Positions 1 through 12,300 of a DNA stretch of 64,000 bases are shown in pieces. Each line of letters starts with the position of its first letter. Positions within the stretch are counted from its first letter, which is position 1. This DNA is from Suillus spraguei (taxonomy: Eukaryota > Basidiomycota > Agaricomycetes > Boletales > Suillaceae). The DNA is taken from positions 269,218-333,217 of the forward strand of contig JABCPU010000029.1 of the NCBI GenBank assembly GCA_016800925.1, read 5' to 3'. A program made the translations under genes and the position numbers. Under the pieces are notes generated by a model. The model ran no database searches and had not been told where the DNA came from. It was given only the letters and a program-made list of their open reading frames with translations.

Positions 1-962
1 ATGTCCATTCCCTGTGACAACAGAAGTGCCCGCGAGACAGACATTATCATTGTGCAGTAAATCAAATGTTTCTCCAGGACGTGGGGCAGCAAGGCGCACG
101 GTTTTCTCGATGGGCATCATTTCTCCCGTAAGCGAGGCCTGCGTGATTGTGATTGCCTCGGCCGTAATAAGAATACAATCACCAGGGAAGACATCACCAC
201 CTATTATGGAACGTAGAGTTAAGGTAATGACAAAGATAAATGTAGTAACCTACTGGTGACAGCTATGATATCACCTGGAACTACATTCCGCTGATCGATT
301 TCGACCTCTTCCGAACCAGAGTTTCGATAACGAAGAACGCGGGTGTTTGTCGTGACTGACTTGATTAAATTGACTGCTTGAACCATCGACTTCAATTCTT
401 GCCAATACCTGGGACAACATTAGACTATCTTTGACAGAGACAGGGTACACGAACCTCAAGCCAGTCGAAGCAAACACCATTGCCATCATGACGATAAACG
501 TGGGGATCTGTTGGGTGGCAGCGCTGACAATCGCGAGGATGGTCAAAAGGATGTTGAAGGGATTGACAATGGCCCCCCAAAGCATCCGCAGCACGGCGAG
601 AGGACGTTCCGCCACCGGTGTGTTAGGTCCATGAGTTTTGAGTATGAGGGAAGCCTGTTCATCAGAAAGACCAAGAGAATTCCACTTGGGTTCCAAGCTA
701 AAGGGGTCAAGCGAAAATATAAACAAAACGACACACGGTCAAGATGTTGGACATACACAAATATAGCTGAGACCGGAACGTGCGCGAAACGACCGAGTGC
801 AGTGCGTATGAGTTGCTCCTGTTCCTCCCTTGCGACCGATTGTGGCTGGGTGGGCGACTTGTTATTCTCGGTCTTTGACTCGGAAGTGGGTATGTCAGGC
901 CCATGCTTTTCCAAATTTCCAAGGGAAGAGCGAGGGGAGAAGAGCTTTGCAAGTGAGGGCAT
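1..962 (-). CDS. MgtA-like P-type ATPase, N-terminal part (cut by window edge)
   Basis: This is the 5' third of a P-type cation ATPase closest to the bacterial-type MgtA/MgtB (type IIIB, Mg2+) group, which would sit in a membrane and pump a divalent cation. I read four exons (962-757, 697-455, 408-254, 200-1) joined by introns of 46-59 bp. After a Ser/Gln-rich N-terminus comes the cation-ATPase N-domain (GLSDEQA), a hydrophobic helix with NPFNILLTILA, then LRYWQE and the actuator domain with VVPGDII and QASLTGE. The last motif is followed by Met where nearly all family members have Ser (TGES becomes TGEM). The phosphorylation loop lies outside the window. The start is the first ATG of the exon (MPSLAKLF); an upstream exon cannot be excluded. 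The family assignment is firm as a P-type ATPase and likely for the MgtA group. Confidence 0.78.
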
Positions 963-2402
963 CACGGAGGCTTCATCGTAGACAGACAATAAGCACCCTG
1001 GACGGGTCAGAAAATCTAGCTAGTACAAACCTTCTTTCTGGAGCTGGAACAGGTGAGGGCAAGAAGACCTGCAAATATTTCGATCATTCCTCTGAACGAA
1101 ATGGGTCAAAGAGAACACTCACTATGTAGTGGGGGTTGGATGCGAGATACCATGTATATGGAACTAGTAGAACAAGGAGAAAGCGATTTTATACCTGCGC
1201 TGAAGCGGCGTAGCAGAAATATTGATCCAATCAATCCCTGATAATAGTTCCTGCAGGATTATCGGATCTCTGCTGATTTTTTGTTATCCAAAGCAGCCAA
1301 TGGGGAGCCACAAAATTGAAATTAACCTGTCGATATGTCGATGTGTCAACGGTCCCTGTTAACACATGTCAGACATATCCGAGTCAACCCTCCAACATTT
1401 TTGTCAACCCGCGGATAAGTCGGATCGCTCACTAGCCTCGTGGTACCGGGTACCGAGAGCCACGTGCACAAGTCAGAGACGCCGCGAGAGTAACTGCAGT
1501 TAGTATCTGCAAGTAAATCATTCACTTGAGCATATGATAACATTTATAAGTGTGCATATTGACGAGTGATGCTGTGACTTGATACCAAAATAGATCGGCT
1601 CTTGTCATAGAAACCAGTAGCTTTATTACTTAATTAGTGCAGGGTTCAAGTACCCCTTCCGAAGAATTTCGTCTCCCGAAAACAAGGTACGTGACCTAGT
1701 AGCAAATCTCCCTCCCAGCTCAGGATCATATGTGCTCAGGTATGAACCTGTGCCGATACTACCGCTATCCTTTGTCATACCCTCACGCTCGCTTTCCAGA
1801 TTAAAACCCCCAGTGGGCCCTCCAGGATAAGTAATCTTCTCAGGGCCTCGGGCAATGATAACTTTGACGCATTGTCTGTTATGGCAGATCTCATAATTGA
1901 GTGTTGTGCAATCTTCTTCCGATGATCTTATCATTTATGTGGTAGGTGGAAGAAGACTGCGGCAGGGTTGGGCGTAGCGGACGTTAGCAAATGCGCAATG
2001 GTGAGGTGTTCAGTAACCTTGTAGGTCTCCACCTCTGTACCTTGTTCCTGTCTAGTGGCAGCCGAAGTACTTCGGAAGAGTATATGTCGACAAACCTGTC
2101 ATCCGAGAAGGGTCGCCTTCATTACATAGTAATTGAGTCAGTGTCTTGTCGTGTCGCGCACGGCGGCATCCGCCTGATTTTTCCGGAACAGCGTACCAAG
2201 ACCACGCGTCCGAGTCCACAACAGGATCCAGTGCCAGATTTCCATCGCGCTCGCAGTCGACATCCCCTCCCTCATTACCTCTTCCCGTCAATCCTCCTCA
2301 GTTTCCACTATTGGCGCCCTCGCAATTTACATTCTTTCTTCGGCGATTTTTATTGCACCCTGGATTTCTGCTTCTCCTAGCTTGCAGCTCCACCTACTCT
2401 AG
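963..2402. other. intergenic, no gene recognised
   Basis: This stretch lies upstream of the P-type ATPase. Short open frames on both strands have no recognisable motif and no convincing intron signals. A frame at 1626-1934 on the minus strand (about 100 codons) is the longest but resembles nothing I know. A short inverted structure around 1438-1466 holds two adjacent GGTACC sites flanked by CGTGG and CCACG. Confidence 0.4.
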
Positions 2403-2414
2403 TATATATAAATA
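2403..2414 (+). promoter_or_regulatory. TATA-box-like element
   Basis: TATATATAAATA lies at the end of a pyrimidine-rich stretch and about 75 bp before an ATG that coincides with a perfect GTAAGT donor. It could drive the small spliced frame that follows. This rests on position and composition only. Confidence 0.3.
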
Positions 2415-2487
2415 TCTACATACATACTCTTGTCGTTAGTAATCATAATTTTATTGCATCCTCATCTTACCCAGCAAACCAAAGACT

Positions 2488-2693
2488 ATGTAAGTTGGTT
2501 TGTGTTTAAATTTTGATCGTTTGTAACGGATATAAAACTTTTGAGGTGCTTGTGCCACACCCTGGTTTGGGAGAAGGTTGGGAATATTCAGCAGCAGCGG
2601 TATGTAGCACCGCGGGAGTTGAAGTTGTCAAATATATTCATTGTCGAGTATCGGTTGGATAGCTTGGCGGTGGGCATCTTGCCAAGGGCGTGA
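2488..2693 (+). CDS. possible small gene with an intron-split start codon
   Basis: The sequence ACTATGTAAGTT would give a stop right after ATG unless AT is followed by a GTAAGT donor. Removing 2490-2545 (GTAAGT to TTTTGAG) restores ATG and opens a frame of 49 residues starting MCLCHTLVWEK and ending ILPRA. A TATA-like element lies upstream. The predicted peptide resembles nothing I recognise and has no clear signal peptide. It may equally be a non-coding transcript or chance. Confidence 0.18.
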
Positions 2694-4907
2694 ACGCAGC
2701 AGAACAGCACAGTCCCGGGAAATGGCCACCCTAGGGCTAATATACGTAGATTCTAGCCCAGGGCCAGTCAGGGGCTTTAGCGGCTGGCTTCAGGCGGTGT
2801 TTATTGAAACGTTTTGAATCTGTGACAATGCGCGCTCGTCGTGTGTAGTACGCTCTTATCATATCAATAGATTTGTCTGCTTAAGTCACACTTGGCACAA
2901 AGAAATTCACAGATACATTGGATTTGAACTGATCAAAGCATAAGATCATGAATGTCATAATAGAGACAGGCGCGGGAACGCCGGAGAGCTCACATGAGTG
3001 GAAGACAGCCGAGACATGGGTGTGCAAGAGTGCAGATTATGCACAAAGGTGATAAAAGGCACAAGGTGCGTATAGGGGCTCACGGCTCATGGAGATTACG
3101 GTACAAGAGCACGCGAGAGGCGCTTGATGGTTCTATTAGTTATAAGAAGAAAAATTAATGCAATTCAGAGGACAGTAGGAGAGCGGTAGCATGTGCGCGA
3201 GAAGTTAGCGGGAGGCGTTAGAAAGCAGGAGGACTAACTAACCCGAATATAGGATATCGCCGTTCCCGCGAGCTGATGGGTGCAAGCGAAGTACTGTCCA
3301 CTGAAATATTAGTGCAACAAAACAGCAGATGAAATAACAATAAAAAAATAAATGTAATCATAGAAGACTGGAAGGTGGGAGGAGTAGAGCTCGAGGAGCA
3401 GCGTGCGGGAGGCGGTGAGCACATCAATATTGCAATTCCTCGAATATGGCCACAGAAGCCCCTATATTTGGCCCGTATAATAATGCCAGGATAGCCAGAT
3501 CCCTGACTTTCACGTTGATTGGGGTCTTTGCTACTGGTGTGATTGATGCATTCAGGAACCCATGCTTCCCACCCTGTTGAGTGATCTACCTCGAAATGAA
3601 TGTTAACAGTGCACTACACACCAGTTTGTAAGTGTCCATGTCGGATGTCCGTGCCTTGTTTGTTCAGGGATTGCAGCAACCAAGTCACAGATTCGACTGA
3701 TTACAGGGTACCATGAACTCTACTTGTCCTGAGTTTTGAGAAGCAATGTGTAAAAGAACGTACACGAGGTAACGATTTTGACAGGTTGACACGCTTACAC
3801 TGCCAGTGGATTATCTTGCAATCACGGAGGTATTCGGATAACCGAAGGAGGGTACAGGCATATCACCAGTGAGCAAATCACGATATAATTGTGACGTACT
3901 ATGAATGAACGTTTGAACGACCAGCAGTGACTTTTAATAAACCATATTTGATTTTCCGGGACTCCAGATGATCCACACATCTATCACCGGCAGTGCTCTT
4001 ATCTTGATGCCATGCATCCATTAGCATACTGGCATCCCACGTTCCGGAACTCAGATCCTGATCCTGAATTTCGAGGTCAGCAGCTGTCGACGGCTACTTA
4101 GGCTGAGATCGAGTGTTAGTTGGTGCCGGTGTGATCGCCTCTCACCTATGATTCATCGAAACCAAATGAAGAAGCCAGCTGATCGGATGACCCCATGACG
4201 ATATCATATCGATTAGCTAGGATGTCGACATGTTGAGATCCTGGTGGATCATATTCGTATCCACAGCTATTCGATGTCCGGCGAAACACCGTCGAGAAGA
4301 CATGACGGAACCCCGCAAAGTCCTGCTCGAAGAACTAACCTTGCTGATGGGTGTTTTCAGGGTTAGACTCTGCTTTCGATACCTTACCGAGTCATCATGC
4401 GGGGCCCCGCAGAGGTCAGCAATCGCATAGTGGTCATCAGTGTGAAGGACAACGCGGCAGGCTACATAGCTGCAAGATATTATATAGCAACACTTACTGA
4501 GACATGTTCAGAGGGAATGGCCGCCGCAGAGCGAAAGTTTTGAGTAGCTCGAAGGAAGCAGTACGACGGTCAGATTCCAAACGGAAGATATAACGTAGAA
4601 AAAATGCGACGTGCGGAGGCCGTGCCCCATAATGGAGGCTTGTAATTATGGCGAGGTGCATACCTGTAGTCTATCCAAGCGTGTCATTTGACGTGTGATC
4701 CTCTTTCGAGGCGTAAGATAGTGTCCTACGCGACAAAATGTTTACCCACTGACGGCTTCTATTGTCATCATGCACGTACAGCAAAAGACGCTGCATTCAA
4801 TACCGAGCCCCCTGCTTAATGTATAGAGTCCAATTTCATGACAATCATATTAGCATGGCGATTTACATCAACCCCACCTACTGTAGAAATGCTTCAACGG
4901 GTGCAGA
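2694..4907. other. intergenic, no gene recognised
   Basis: About 2.2 kb with only short frames on either strand and no domain motif that I can identify. No tRNA-like cloverleaf, tandem repeat or terminal inverted repeat was noticed. It separates the ATPase side of the window from the Yippee-like gene, whose 3' end faces it. Confidence 0.4.
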
Positions 4908-5510
4908 TCATTCATCCAATTTCCAGTTATTCTCCTTCACAATTTTCTCGCGCTCAAGAAGGTACTTTCCTATAGTACATGAGATGGTATTGAGCAGCGA
5001 TTTGTACAAGGACTTACCTTCCTTATATTTCTGGGATAAATCGGCTGCCTTATGATAATACCATCCAACACGGTCATTGCACCCCATGCAGAAGATGTCC
5101 GCTACGGTGTGAACACCTGTGCTAAGGCACGAGGAGCGATCAAAAGGGACGGTTCCAGACAGCAAGGGTTGCGTACTCACAGAAGTGGGCGGTCCTCTTT
5201 CTTTCCCAATTTCACATTGGTTGCTGAATGCATGAGGCTGATTCGAGAAAATCACGTCACTCATTTTGGTGATGAATTGAATTGTGTGTAACTGACAAGC
5301 CTCTTCCTTCTCTTCCAGAGAAAGACTTGCTAATAACTTCGTCCTGCAATGCCTAAAGATGCACTATGAGTGTGCGGGCTTAGTAGCCTTTTCAACACCA
5401 TCACGCACCAGTACCGCTGAACAGCTCACACAAATGAACCTGGGATGGTCGTGATAGGTAGAGATAACCTGGTTGCGGGTGTCACTGCTAGGAGTTATGT
5501 TGGAAGTCAT
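4908..5510 (-). CDS. Yippee-like zinc-binding protein
   Basis: A small protein of 123 residues in five exons (5510-5409, 5343-5297, 5237-5181, 5121-5018, 4969-4908) that close exactly in frame. It is almost entirely a Yippee domain: a first CxxC pair at C27/C30 (FICVSC), the core motifs [10 protein letters not shown] and [10 protein letters not shown], a second CxxC at C80/C83, then [19 protein letters not shown] and a lysine-rich C-terminus [15 protein letters not shown]. Yippee proteins bind one zinc through the two CxxC pairs. Their cellular role is poorly defined; animal members sit at the centrosome or nucleus. The gene is easily missed because no exon exceeds 104 bp. It diverges from VPS53 across 178 bp, so a shared promoter is likely. 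Confidence 0.9.
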
Positions 5511-5688
5511 TGGTGTCAAGCGCCATCTTCGAGGAAGGAAGGTATCACAGGAGTTCAAGCCGCTGAATTTGGCAAACCCTACTTGGCCGGAAGCAATCAA
5601 TTTGGCGTGACTTTGCTAGTTGCCCGCAACAAACCCTGATAGGTGGAACAGCTGGTCTCAGCAGCTCTTCTGCAGGTTATTACCTCGC
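5511..5688. promoter_or_regulatory. shared intergenic region between divergent Yippee-like gene and VPS53
   Basis: The two start codons face away from each other with 178 bp between them, leaving no room for two separate promoters. No TATA box is obvious. The inference of a bidirectional promoter rests on spacing alone. Confidence 0.45.
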
Positions 5689-8600
5689 ATGTCCACACGT
5701 TCCACGTATGGATGCTATGAACACGCCAAACTTCCACAAGAGGTCGTCGTTGCAGTCCAACGCATCCTCGAGCTCAATCCAGAGAACCAGAACGATCCTC
5801 TTGATGTTTTGTCTAATGAGTTTAATCCTCTAGATATGCTAAACCAGCTTTTCCCAGATGGTATGTCACGTATCAAGGTGTAAATTGTGCCCACTGAACA
5901 AGGTGCAGAGGCCTCGCTGACCCAGCTAGAAACAGTCCAAGCCAGACTATCTCAACATGAACGTGACTTGCAAGGCGAAATTGATTCACTCAAGGAAGAG
6001 CTAAGATACGACCAAAATCCCAACCGTATGCAGATGATTCAGGAAATGATTTCGGTATGCCTGCCGGTCCAACTGCACTGCTGGAGTCCTTATTGAAGCA
6101 TTATAACAGGACCTCCTTGGGCAAATGTCACGCATTCGGGAGAAAGCAACGGAATCTGAAGCCGTTGTGCGCGATATCACGAAAGATATCCAGGCTCTTG
6201 ACATGGCGAAGAAGAACCTCATCCTCAGTATGACGACACTCAAGCGCCTGCAAATGCTTGGTATGTTCCTTAGCATTGCTATCACAGATGTTCCTGCTAA
6301 TCTTTCAAAGTAAATGCACTGACACAATTGGAAGACCAAGCAAAAGAGAAGAGATATGGAGACGTTTCACAGACTCTTGCAGTTCGTTTCCAACACTCAT
6401 TTTGCAGCAACATCTTGATTCGTCCACAGGTTGTGAAGCAGATATCTACCTTCTTTAAACCTTATACGTCGGTCCATCGCATTAACCAGGTCTGGAGACG
6501 GGCACAACAAATTCAGGGTGAGATTCGCACTCAACTCGAAGCCGAGTTTGACACGTTGTAAGTTACTTTCTGTGTTTGCAGAGTCCTTGAGTGGTGAATC
6601 TATCCAGCTACATCCAGGACCCCGCTAAACCCTCAAAACCTGCTCAGATCATAGATGCTTGTGCTGTCGCTGATGTTTTAGGCCACGACGTTAGGACACA
6701 TTTGATTGACCGTTATGTTACACTTGAGCTTAAGGAGTATCGGCGCATCTTCCGTGCCACAGATGAGGCAGGTCATCTAGACAATATTAGCAGGAGGTAT
6801 GCATGGTTTAGACGTGTACTTGGAACACACGAGTTGGAATTAGGCCGCGCATTCCCTTCAGAGTGGAAGGTTGGATGGGCGCTTTTCACAAAATTCGTGG
6901 TTATCACAAGGTTCGTCATGCCATTACACATGATGCGCTTCTAATTGTTATCTTTATTTTCTCAGAGATGATCTCGTAGCATTGCTTTCTAAAGCAGGTT
7001 CCTCTTTGACAATTCAAGCACTGCTCGAAGCCCTACGGCAGACAATCGAATTCGAGTCATCCATGGCCAAGAAATGGTTAACGCCAGTAGGTCAATCTCA
7101 AGCCTACCTATCGCTCCCTTGTTGATGATACTTTGAATAGCTCAATGACATACTGGAAGCAAGTTCACCTCTTTCTTCGCCGACCGTACAGTTGATGTCT
7201 TCTGCCTTTGAACCACATCTTGGTGTCTTTGTTGATGCTCAGGACAAGTCCGTATTTACTTCTCTTAATGCCTACATTTACCATATCTGCTGATCTACTA
7301 GAGCTCTTGCTGACATGCTTGCTACTCACCGAGCATCGAGTTCGAAAGCAAAGCCACGAGCATCCCTTGATGCCAACCCGCGGGATTCTATCTCTACAGA
7401 TGTGGACACGGCTACTCCACAAACGGTACTTTCTTCGTCAACGGAATGTTTTACTTCTATGGTCAGAGCCTCGAGCAATGCGCCAAGCTATCGACAGGAC
7501 AAACATTGTTTGATTTGTGTATGGTACATAAGAAATGGCTGCGCAGATATGCCGGTAAGATAACGTGGGTATTTATTACAGTCTTATCTCTGATGTACGA
7601 TGTAGAGGACGTCCTTGCACCACGGTCAAAGCGGTTTGTGACGTGTAGCTGAAGACTGTTGTGTCAAGCATCTGACGCACCTGCAGGCCGACAGTACAAA
7701 CACGGAGGTCATTGGACTCGCGTTTTGATGTTGCGGATTTGCAACAGGCTACCCTGTTGATCAATACAGCGGACTATTGTCAAACTACGGCTCTGGAGGT
7801 TAGTCCACCGTAGCCGTGTGAAGCTTTTATTGAGCGTTGCCCGGATGTAGCTCGAGCAGAACATCAAAGAAAAGATCCAGGACGACTTCAAAGACAAAGT
7901 GACACTACAAGCAGAACGTGACTTGTTCATTATGTATTCCTGTTATTTTCATTGTCCATCTCTGATCGCTAATGTAAAACCAGTGCTATCTCCGTTTCTA
8001 TCACGACACTTCTACGAGAACTGGAAGCTGCTTGCGAGAGTGCTTTCACCACGATGTCCCGCATGTCGTGGGAGAAGCTGAACCAGGTCACTGGACAGTC
8101 TTCATATGTGGATGATCTTACTCGAGCTGTCGAGAGCTTCTGCGACATTGTAAAGCCATTGATTGAACAGAAGAAGTACCTGAGGAATTTCTTCGACAAG
8201 GCATGCAGGTTGGTTTTGTCACTCCGTATAGGGAGAAATGCTGATAATTGGGCAATAGTCTTGTCTTGACGAAGTTCACCAACGCAGCGGTGAAGAGCCG
8301 ACCTTTGGGAGAAATTGGTGGGGAACAAGTATGTTGGAAGTTGTTTGATTTACTCTTTGACCTGATCCAAAATGTGCCAGTTACTGATCGACCTTGGCGT
8401 TATCAAGTCTTACCTAATGCAGCTGCCGGGAGAAGCACTTGTAACGCAGGGGTAAGAATGATCCCCTGCGTCTTGAGAAAGGTTAGCTTATAAATTTGTT
8501 GCGTAGATATACCCGCAGCCTTACGAGGAGCACAACGAGGCTCGAGGCTCTGCTCAAGGTCATTGTGACACCAGTGGTAACTACTTTTTTTTTCCACCCA

Positions 8601-9135
8601 TGTTCCGTCACTTACAAAATGTCAGGATCCTCCTGAAGGTTTCATTCTAAACTATACTCTCCTCATTGGCGATGCTTCATTTTCAAATTTCCAAAAGGTT
8701 GGACCACTTTCATTTTTAGGCTATTTCGTTCGTTAATGTCGTTATTTGTTGTGCTATTACCAGATTCTCGATCTGAAAGGCACACCGAAGACCGAGCAGA
8801 ACAGCCTTCTTGATTCATTCCTCACTATTACGAGCACCAAGACAGACCTCGACAGTACATCATTTCTTTCTGCTCTCGATATGGATCCCCCCTTGACACT
8901 CAGTAGTCCGGGCTCCAGCAGAGTCACCCTTCCACTGTCAACCACACCGATCGCCGGATCGGATAGTATATTTGCATCACTTGGGTCTCCACCCTTGAGT
9001 GGACCACCCACAGGTTCCAGCACCGATGGAAGTACTTCCAGGGGCCTGGAGCCGGGACAGAAGCGAGAAGTCTTTGACATAAGGCGCTTTGTCACTTTCG
9101 GTTTGCGACGATCGGAGACCTTACCAGCGTCCTGA
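5689..9135 (+). CDS. VPS53: VPS53, GARP tethering complex subunit (one frame break)
   Basis: Vps53 is a subunit of the GARP complex (Vps51-54), which tethers endosome-derived vesicles at the trans-Golgi network. The gene has 18 exons with 48-66 bp introns and encodes about 851 residues, the usual length. The N-terminal Vps53 domain is clear: NPLDMLNQLFPD, LSQHERDLQGEIDSLKEEL coiled coil, GQMSRIREKATESEAVVRDI, DMAKKNLILSMTTLKRLQML. Later motifs include DEAGHLDNISRRYAWFRR, LRELEAACESAFTTMSR and EGFILNYTLLIGDASFSNFQ. The tail is Ser/Pro-rich, then RRFVTFGLRRSE. Coding length is one base short of a multiple of three. The break falls near 7446, where ACGGAATG should continue as FYFYGQSLEQC but the upstream exon enters in another frame. 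A 39 bp GTACTT-GGTCAG intron would also bridge it, but would delete that conserved stretch. The start ATG matches MSTRS at the usual N-terminus. Confidence 0.93.
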
Positions 9136-9368
9136 CTTCCCAACTTCTGACATTTTGTACTCGGACCGGCGGAAATATAATCACGGAAAACCAAAAAAAA
9201 AAAATGTAATTGTGAAAAAAATGCAGTAGGTAGGGTACAAATGCGTGAATGGTAACCCAAAGGGAGCGACAACAAGCTCGGTCCAGAGCATGATCAGTGC
9301 AAGATGGGGTATTTTCAGAAACCAATGGGTAAATGAGAGAAGCATCAAACATATAATCCAAGAAATTG

Positions 9369-12300
9369 TCATCGTTGTCTCTGAGAAGATGGCAGCCTGT
9401 CATTGGCCGTTGCACGGGTCCACGAGCCTTGCAGAGGCAGCTGCAAGTTTGGTGATCCAGATATCAAAGGCCGAGGTCTAGGGCCAATCAACGAGCTCAT
9501 CCGATGAGGAGCTCTGGAAGAATGTCCCAGAGGGGATGTTCCAGGTCGGAATACCCGTTCTGCAATTATTGATGACGAATGGCTTGCAGGACCTGCCGCA
9601 AGACGGGCTGCAGGAGAGTCTGGAGTAACGGGTGTAATTCCAAGCACACGCTGCACAATGTACGGTGGTGGAGTGTTTGGCTGTGAACTAGGGAGAGGGG
9701 GGTGTGGAGGTAGGGCGGAGACTGCGCTTTCTCTTCGCGAATCAATGTCGGAGTAACTATGTCGGAAATGGATGTCAGATACAGAGAAGGGTACGCTCTC
9801 AGTGGGAGAAGTGGAAGAGTTGGCATCTGATGGGATACCTGAATTTCGGGGTTCTAAAAGGGCCTGCGCTTGCCGGGATACGGGGGGTGATGCTGGATGA
9901 GGGGATGACAAAGACTGGAGTTCATCGGGCTCACTTTCGCACTGACAGTCAATATTAAAGGGGTGCGGCATATATGATGAAGGCGGAATGGTAACAGGGA
10001 AGGGAAACGAAGATCCATGAGTGGTGTGTGTAGCATGTGCAGACGGCGAAGAATGGGTATTAGATTTATCGGAAGGACTTTCGTTGTGAGATCCCTGAGA
10101 CACAGTGGAAGGTGCATCGGGTCCAGAACGCATTGCGTCACCAGGTTTATCGCGTTCAATGCGTACCATCCGCATGGACGTGCCATCGCTCCATGGTGTA
10201 CGGACTCCGCCATGCCCCAATTCAGCCGCAGCTGAGCTTGGCGTGGTGGTCTTCGATTGCTGAAGTGACGATGAATGCGACGAGGTCAAGTCGAGGAAGG
10301 AGTAAGTGCCTGAGGCAGGCGCTTCCTCGCTTGGAAGTAGCGTTGATTCCGGTCCTGATTGGAGCATGACAACTGGGACTGACTCAGGGCTGGCATTCTC
10401 AGACTTGTCCTCGTGAATGCTCTGCTTCCCATCGTCTCTGTGAGCTTTTCGGTAGAGTCTAGCACAAACCCGAGACCAACTACTACTCTCACTCCCAGTC
10501 GTCCGTCGTGAGTCCCGATGCCCCCTGAGCTGGCCGATTATAGCTCCAACGTCTACCCTGAACGGGGTGGTCTCTCTCACCTCCAAAAACCGTGAGTCAG
10601 GCCGAGACGGTACGGAGGACTCCCTGCCATCATTTTCCGTTACAGCGCCCTCAATCCCCGCAGTTGAGCGTACGACGGGAACGAAGAGGCCTGGCACTTC
10701 TGACGTCCGCGGGCTAAGGGAAAGCATTGCAGCAAGCGCTTCATCTTGCCGTGACGTGAGGGTTTTGGCATCCGCATCATTATCATATACGTCCTCCGCG
10801 CCCACCTCTTCTATACACAATTCCGAAAGCGTCAATTTGTGGCTTCCTACTTGTGTACACCCTTTTCCCATAGAGCCAAACGACGTGCGTGCGATAGGAT
10901 TAGTCCATCCTGGCGCTAGTTTCTCAGATTCCGGTGGAAAGCCGAAGGCAGTGAATTCCACGGTTAGGGTGTTGGTCGAGAGGCGCTTGTCGTCATCTCG
11001 CTCCTCAGGCAGAATTGCCATATGTGACACGGACCACGAGCGTGTGTCGTCAACGTGATCGCTGCTACTGCTGCCCCCGTTTCTTGTTTTGCGGACGAAG
11101 GGGAAGGTCCGTTGCAGGCCGAGCCCAAATCCGTACCCTTTGCTGGTGCTTAAGCTTGCCACTTCAGTTTCTTCATCGCATGGGGGCGGGCTAATGTCAA
11201 TGACATGGCCCGGGTCCACTGGTTTCTTGGAGCAGGAGCGGGTCGATTTCTGTCTCCTACGAGCACGCGGGCGAATAACAAATACCCAGTACATGAAGAT
11301 ACACCCTATGACGACCACCAGGACAGCACCGAGTACAATAGCGGCAATAGTCCCAGCATACGTCGAGCTGCTTGATGAGGACAGGATGGTAGTAGCTCTG
11401 ATGAGTCGGTCAGCAACCAAAACAACAATTGGCACAAAGCCACGACGCACACAGTGGCATTGCCGAATGCAGTGACATTCATCCCACCAACTCTCATAGC
11501 AAATGTTGTGTTCTGAGTGTTGGTGAGGACGACTGTATGAGGGGTATCTTGAGACAATTCGGTAGCAAAGAATAGCAATGCATTTGAATTATTATATGAG
11601 GATAGAGCGGAGAAGCTAATGGTGATGTTATCGATTGTGACAGAATAACTTCCCGAATATAAAGACACGAGGCCATAGACAGTTAAGGCCGATCCTTCGG
11701 AAATCAAATCAGGGTCATAACCGGTAAATGATAGAAATGACACTTACCTATGAATGTGGTCTGAGCATGGTCACCGGCAGTGTTGGACAGATGCATAAAA
11801 TTTCCCGTGCTGTCCGTGACATAAGTCCACCTACCCACAAATGCGATGTCGTTATCGTCATCAATGGTCGTTGAGTTGGCCGTTGAGCTGAAAATAACAT
11901 TATGAGCACACTAGGAACGTAGATCAGCACCCCCTGGCTATGGCAGTAAAAACTCACTTGACGATGCCAATGGGGGCTGTGTAGGTGATGAGAGCCTTGT
12001 CGAAAGCTATATATGAGTCCGGATTAGTTTCGTTCGTGAGAGTCGTCAACAGCAGTGTATGGTTTGTGTTGGTTAAATCGTGCAAGGACGTAAGGATGGA
12101 TTCCGAGTCAGATGTATTAGGAGAGATGTTGGTTCCGTCCAAGGTTATTTGGTAGGACGCATTCCAAGCGCTCCCGAGGAGATCAATGCCAGTGCCTGGA
12201 TAAGCGATGAACGACTTAGTTTATGGTTTTGATGTTGATTGATGAGAGCTGTGCTTACCGTTCCATGTTATCATAAAGCTTGCCTCATTGAGGCTGGTCC

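Noticed and set aside
1438..1466. GGTACC-containing inverted structure as a regulatory site
   Set aside because: Too short and isolated to distinguish from chance, with no adjacent gene start.
1641..1660. tRNA T-arm-like GGGTTCAAGTACCCC
   Set aside because: No acceptor stem, anticodon arm or D-arm could be placed around it.
1626..1934. Minus-strand frame of about 100 codons as a gene
   Set aside because: No recognisable family, no intron signals, isolated; not distinguishable from chance.
1991..2439. Two overlapping plus-strand frames (129 and 97 codons) as genes
   Set aside because: They are Pro/Ser/Phe-rich translations of pyrimidine-rich DNA before a TATA-like element, as expected of a promoter; no known motif.
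7426..7464. A 39 bp intron repairing VPS53
   Set aside because: It would fix the frame but is shorter than every secure intron in the gene and would delete the conserved FYFYGQ segment; a missing base is simpler.
10567..11058. 163-codon plus-strand frame opposite the membrane protein tail
   Set aside because: It is an antisense shadow of the long Ser/Pro-rich exon and has no motif of its own.
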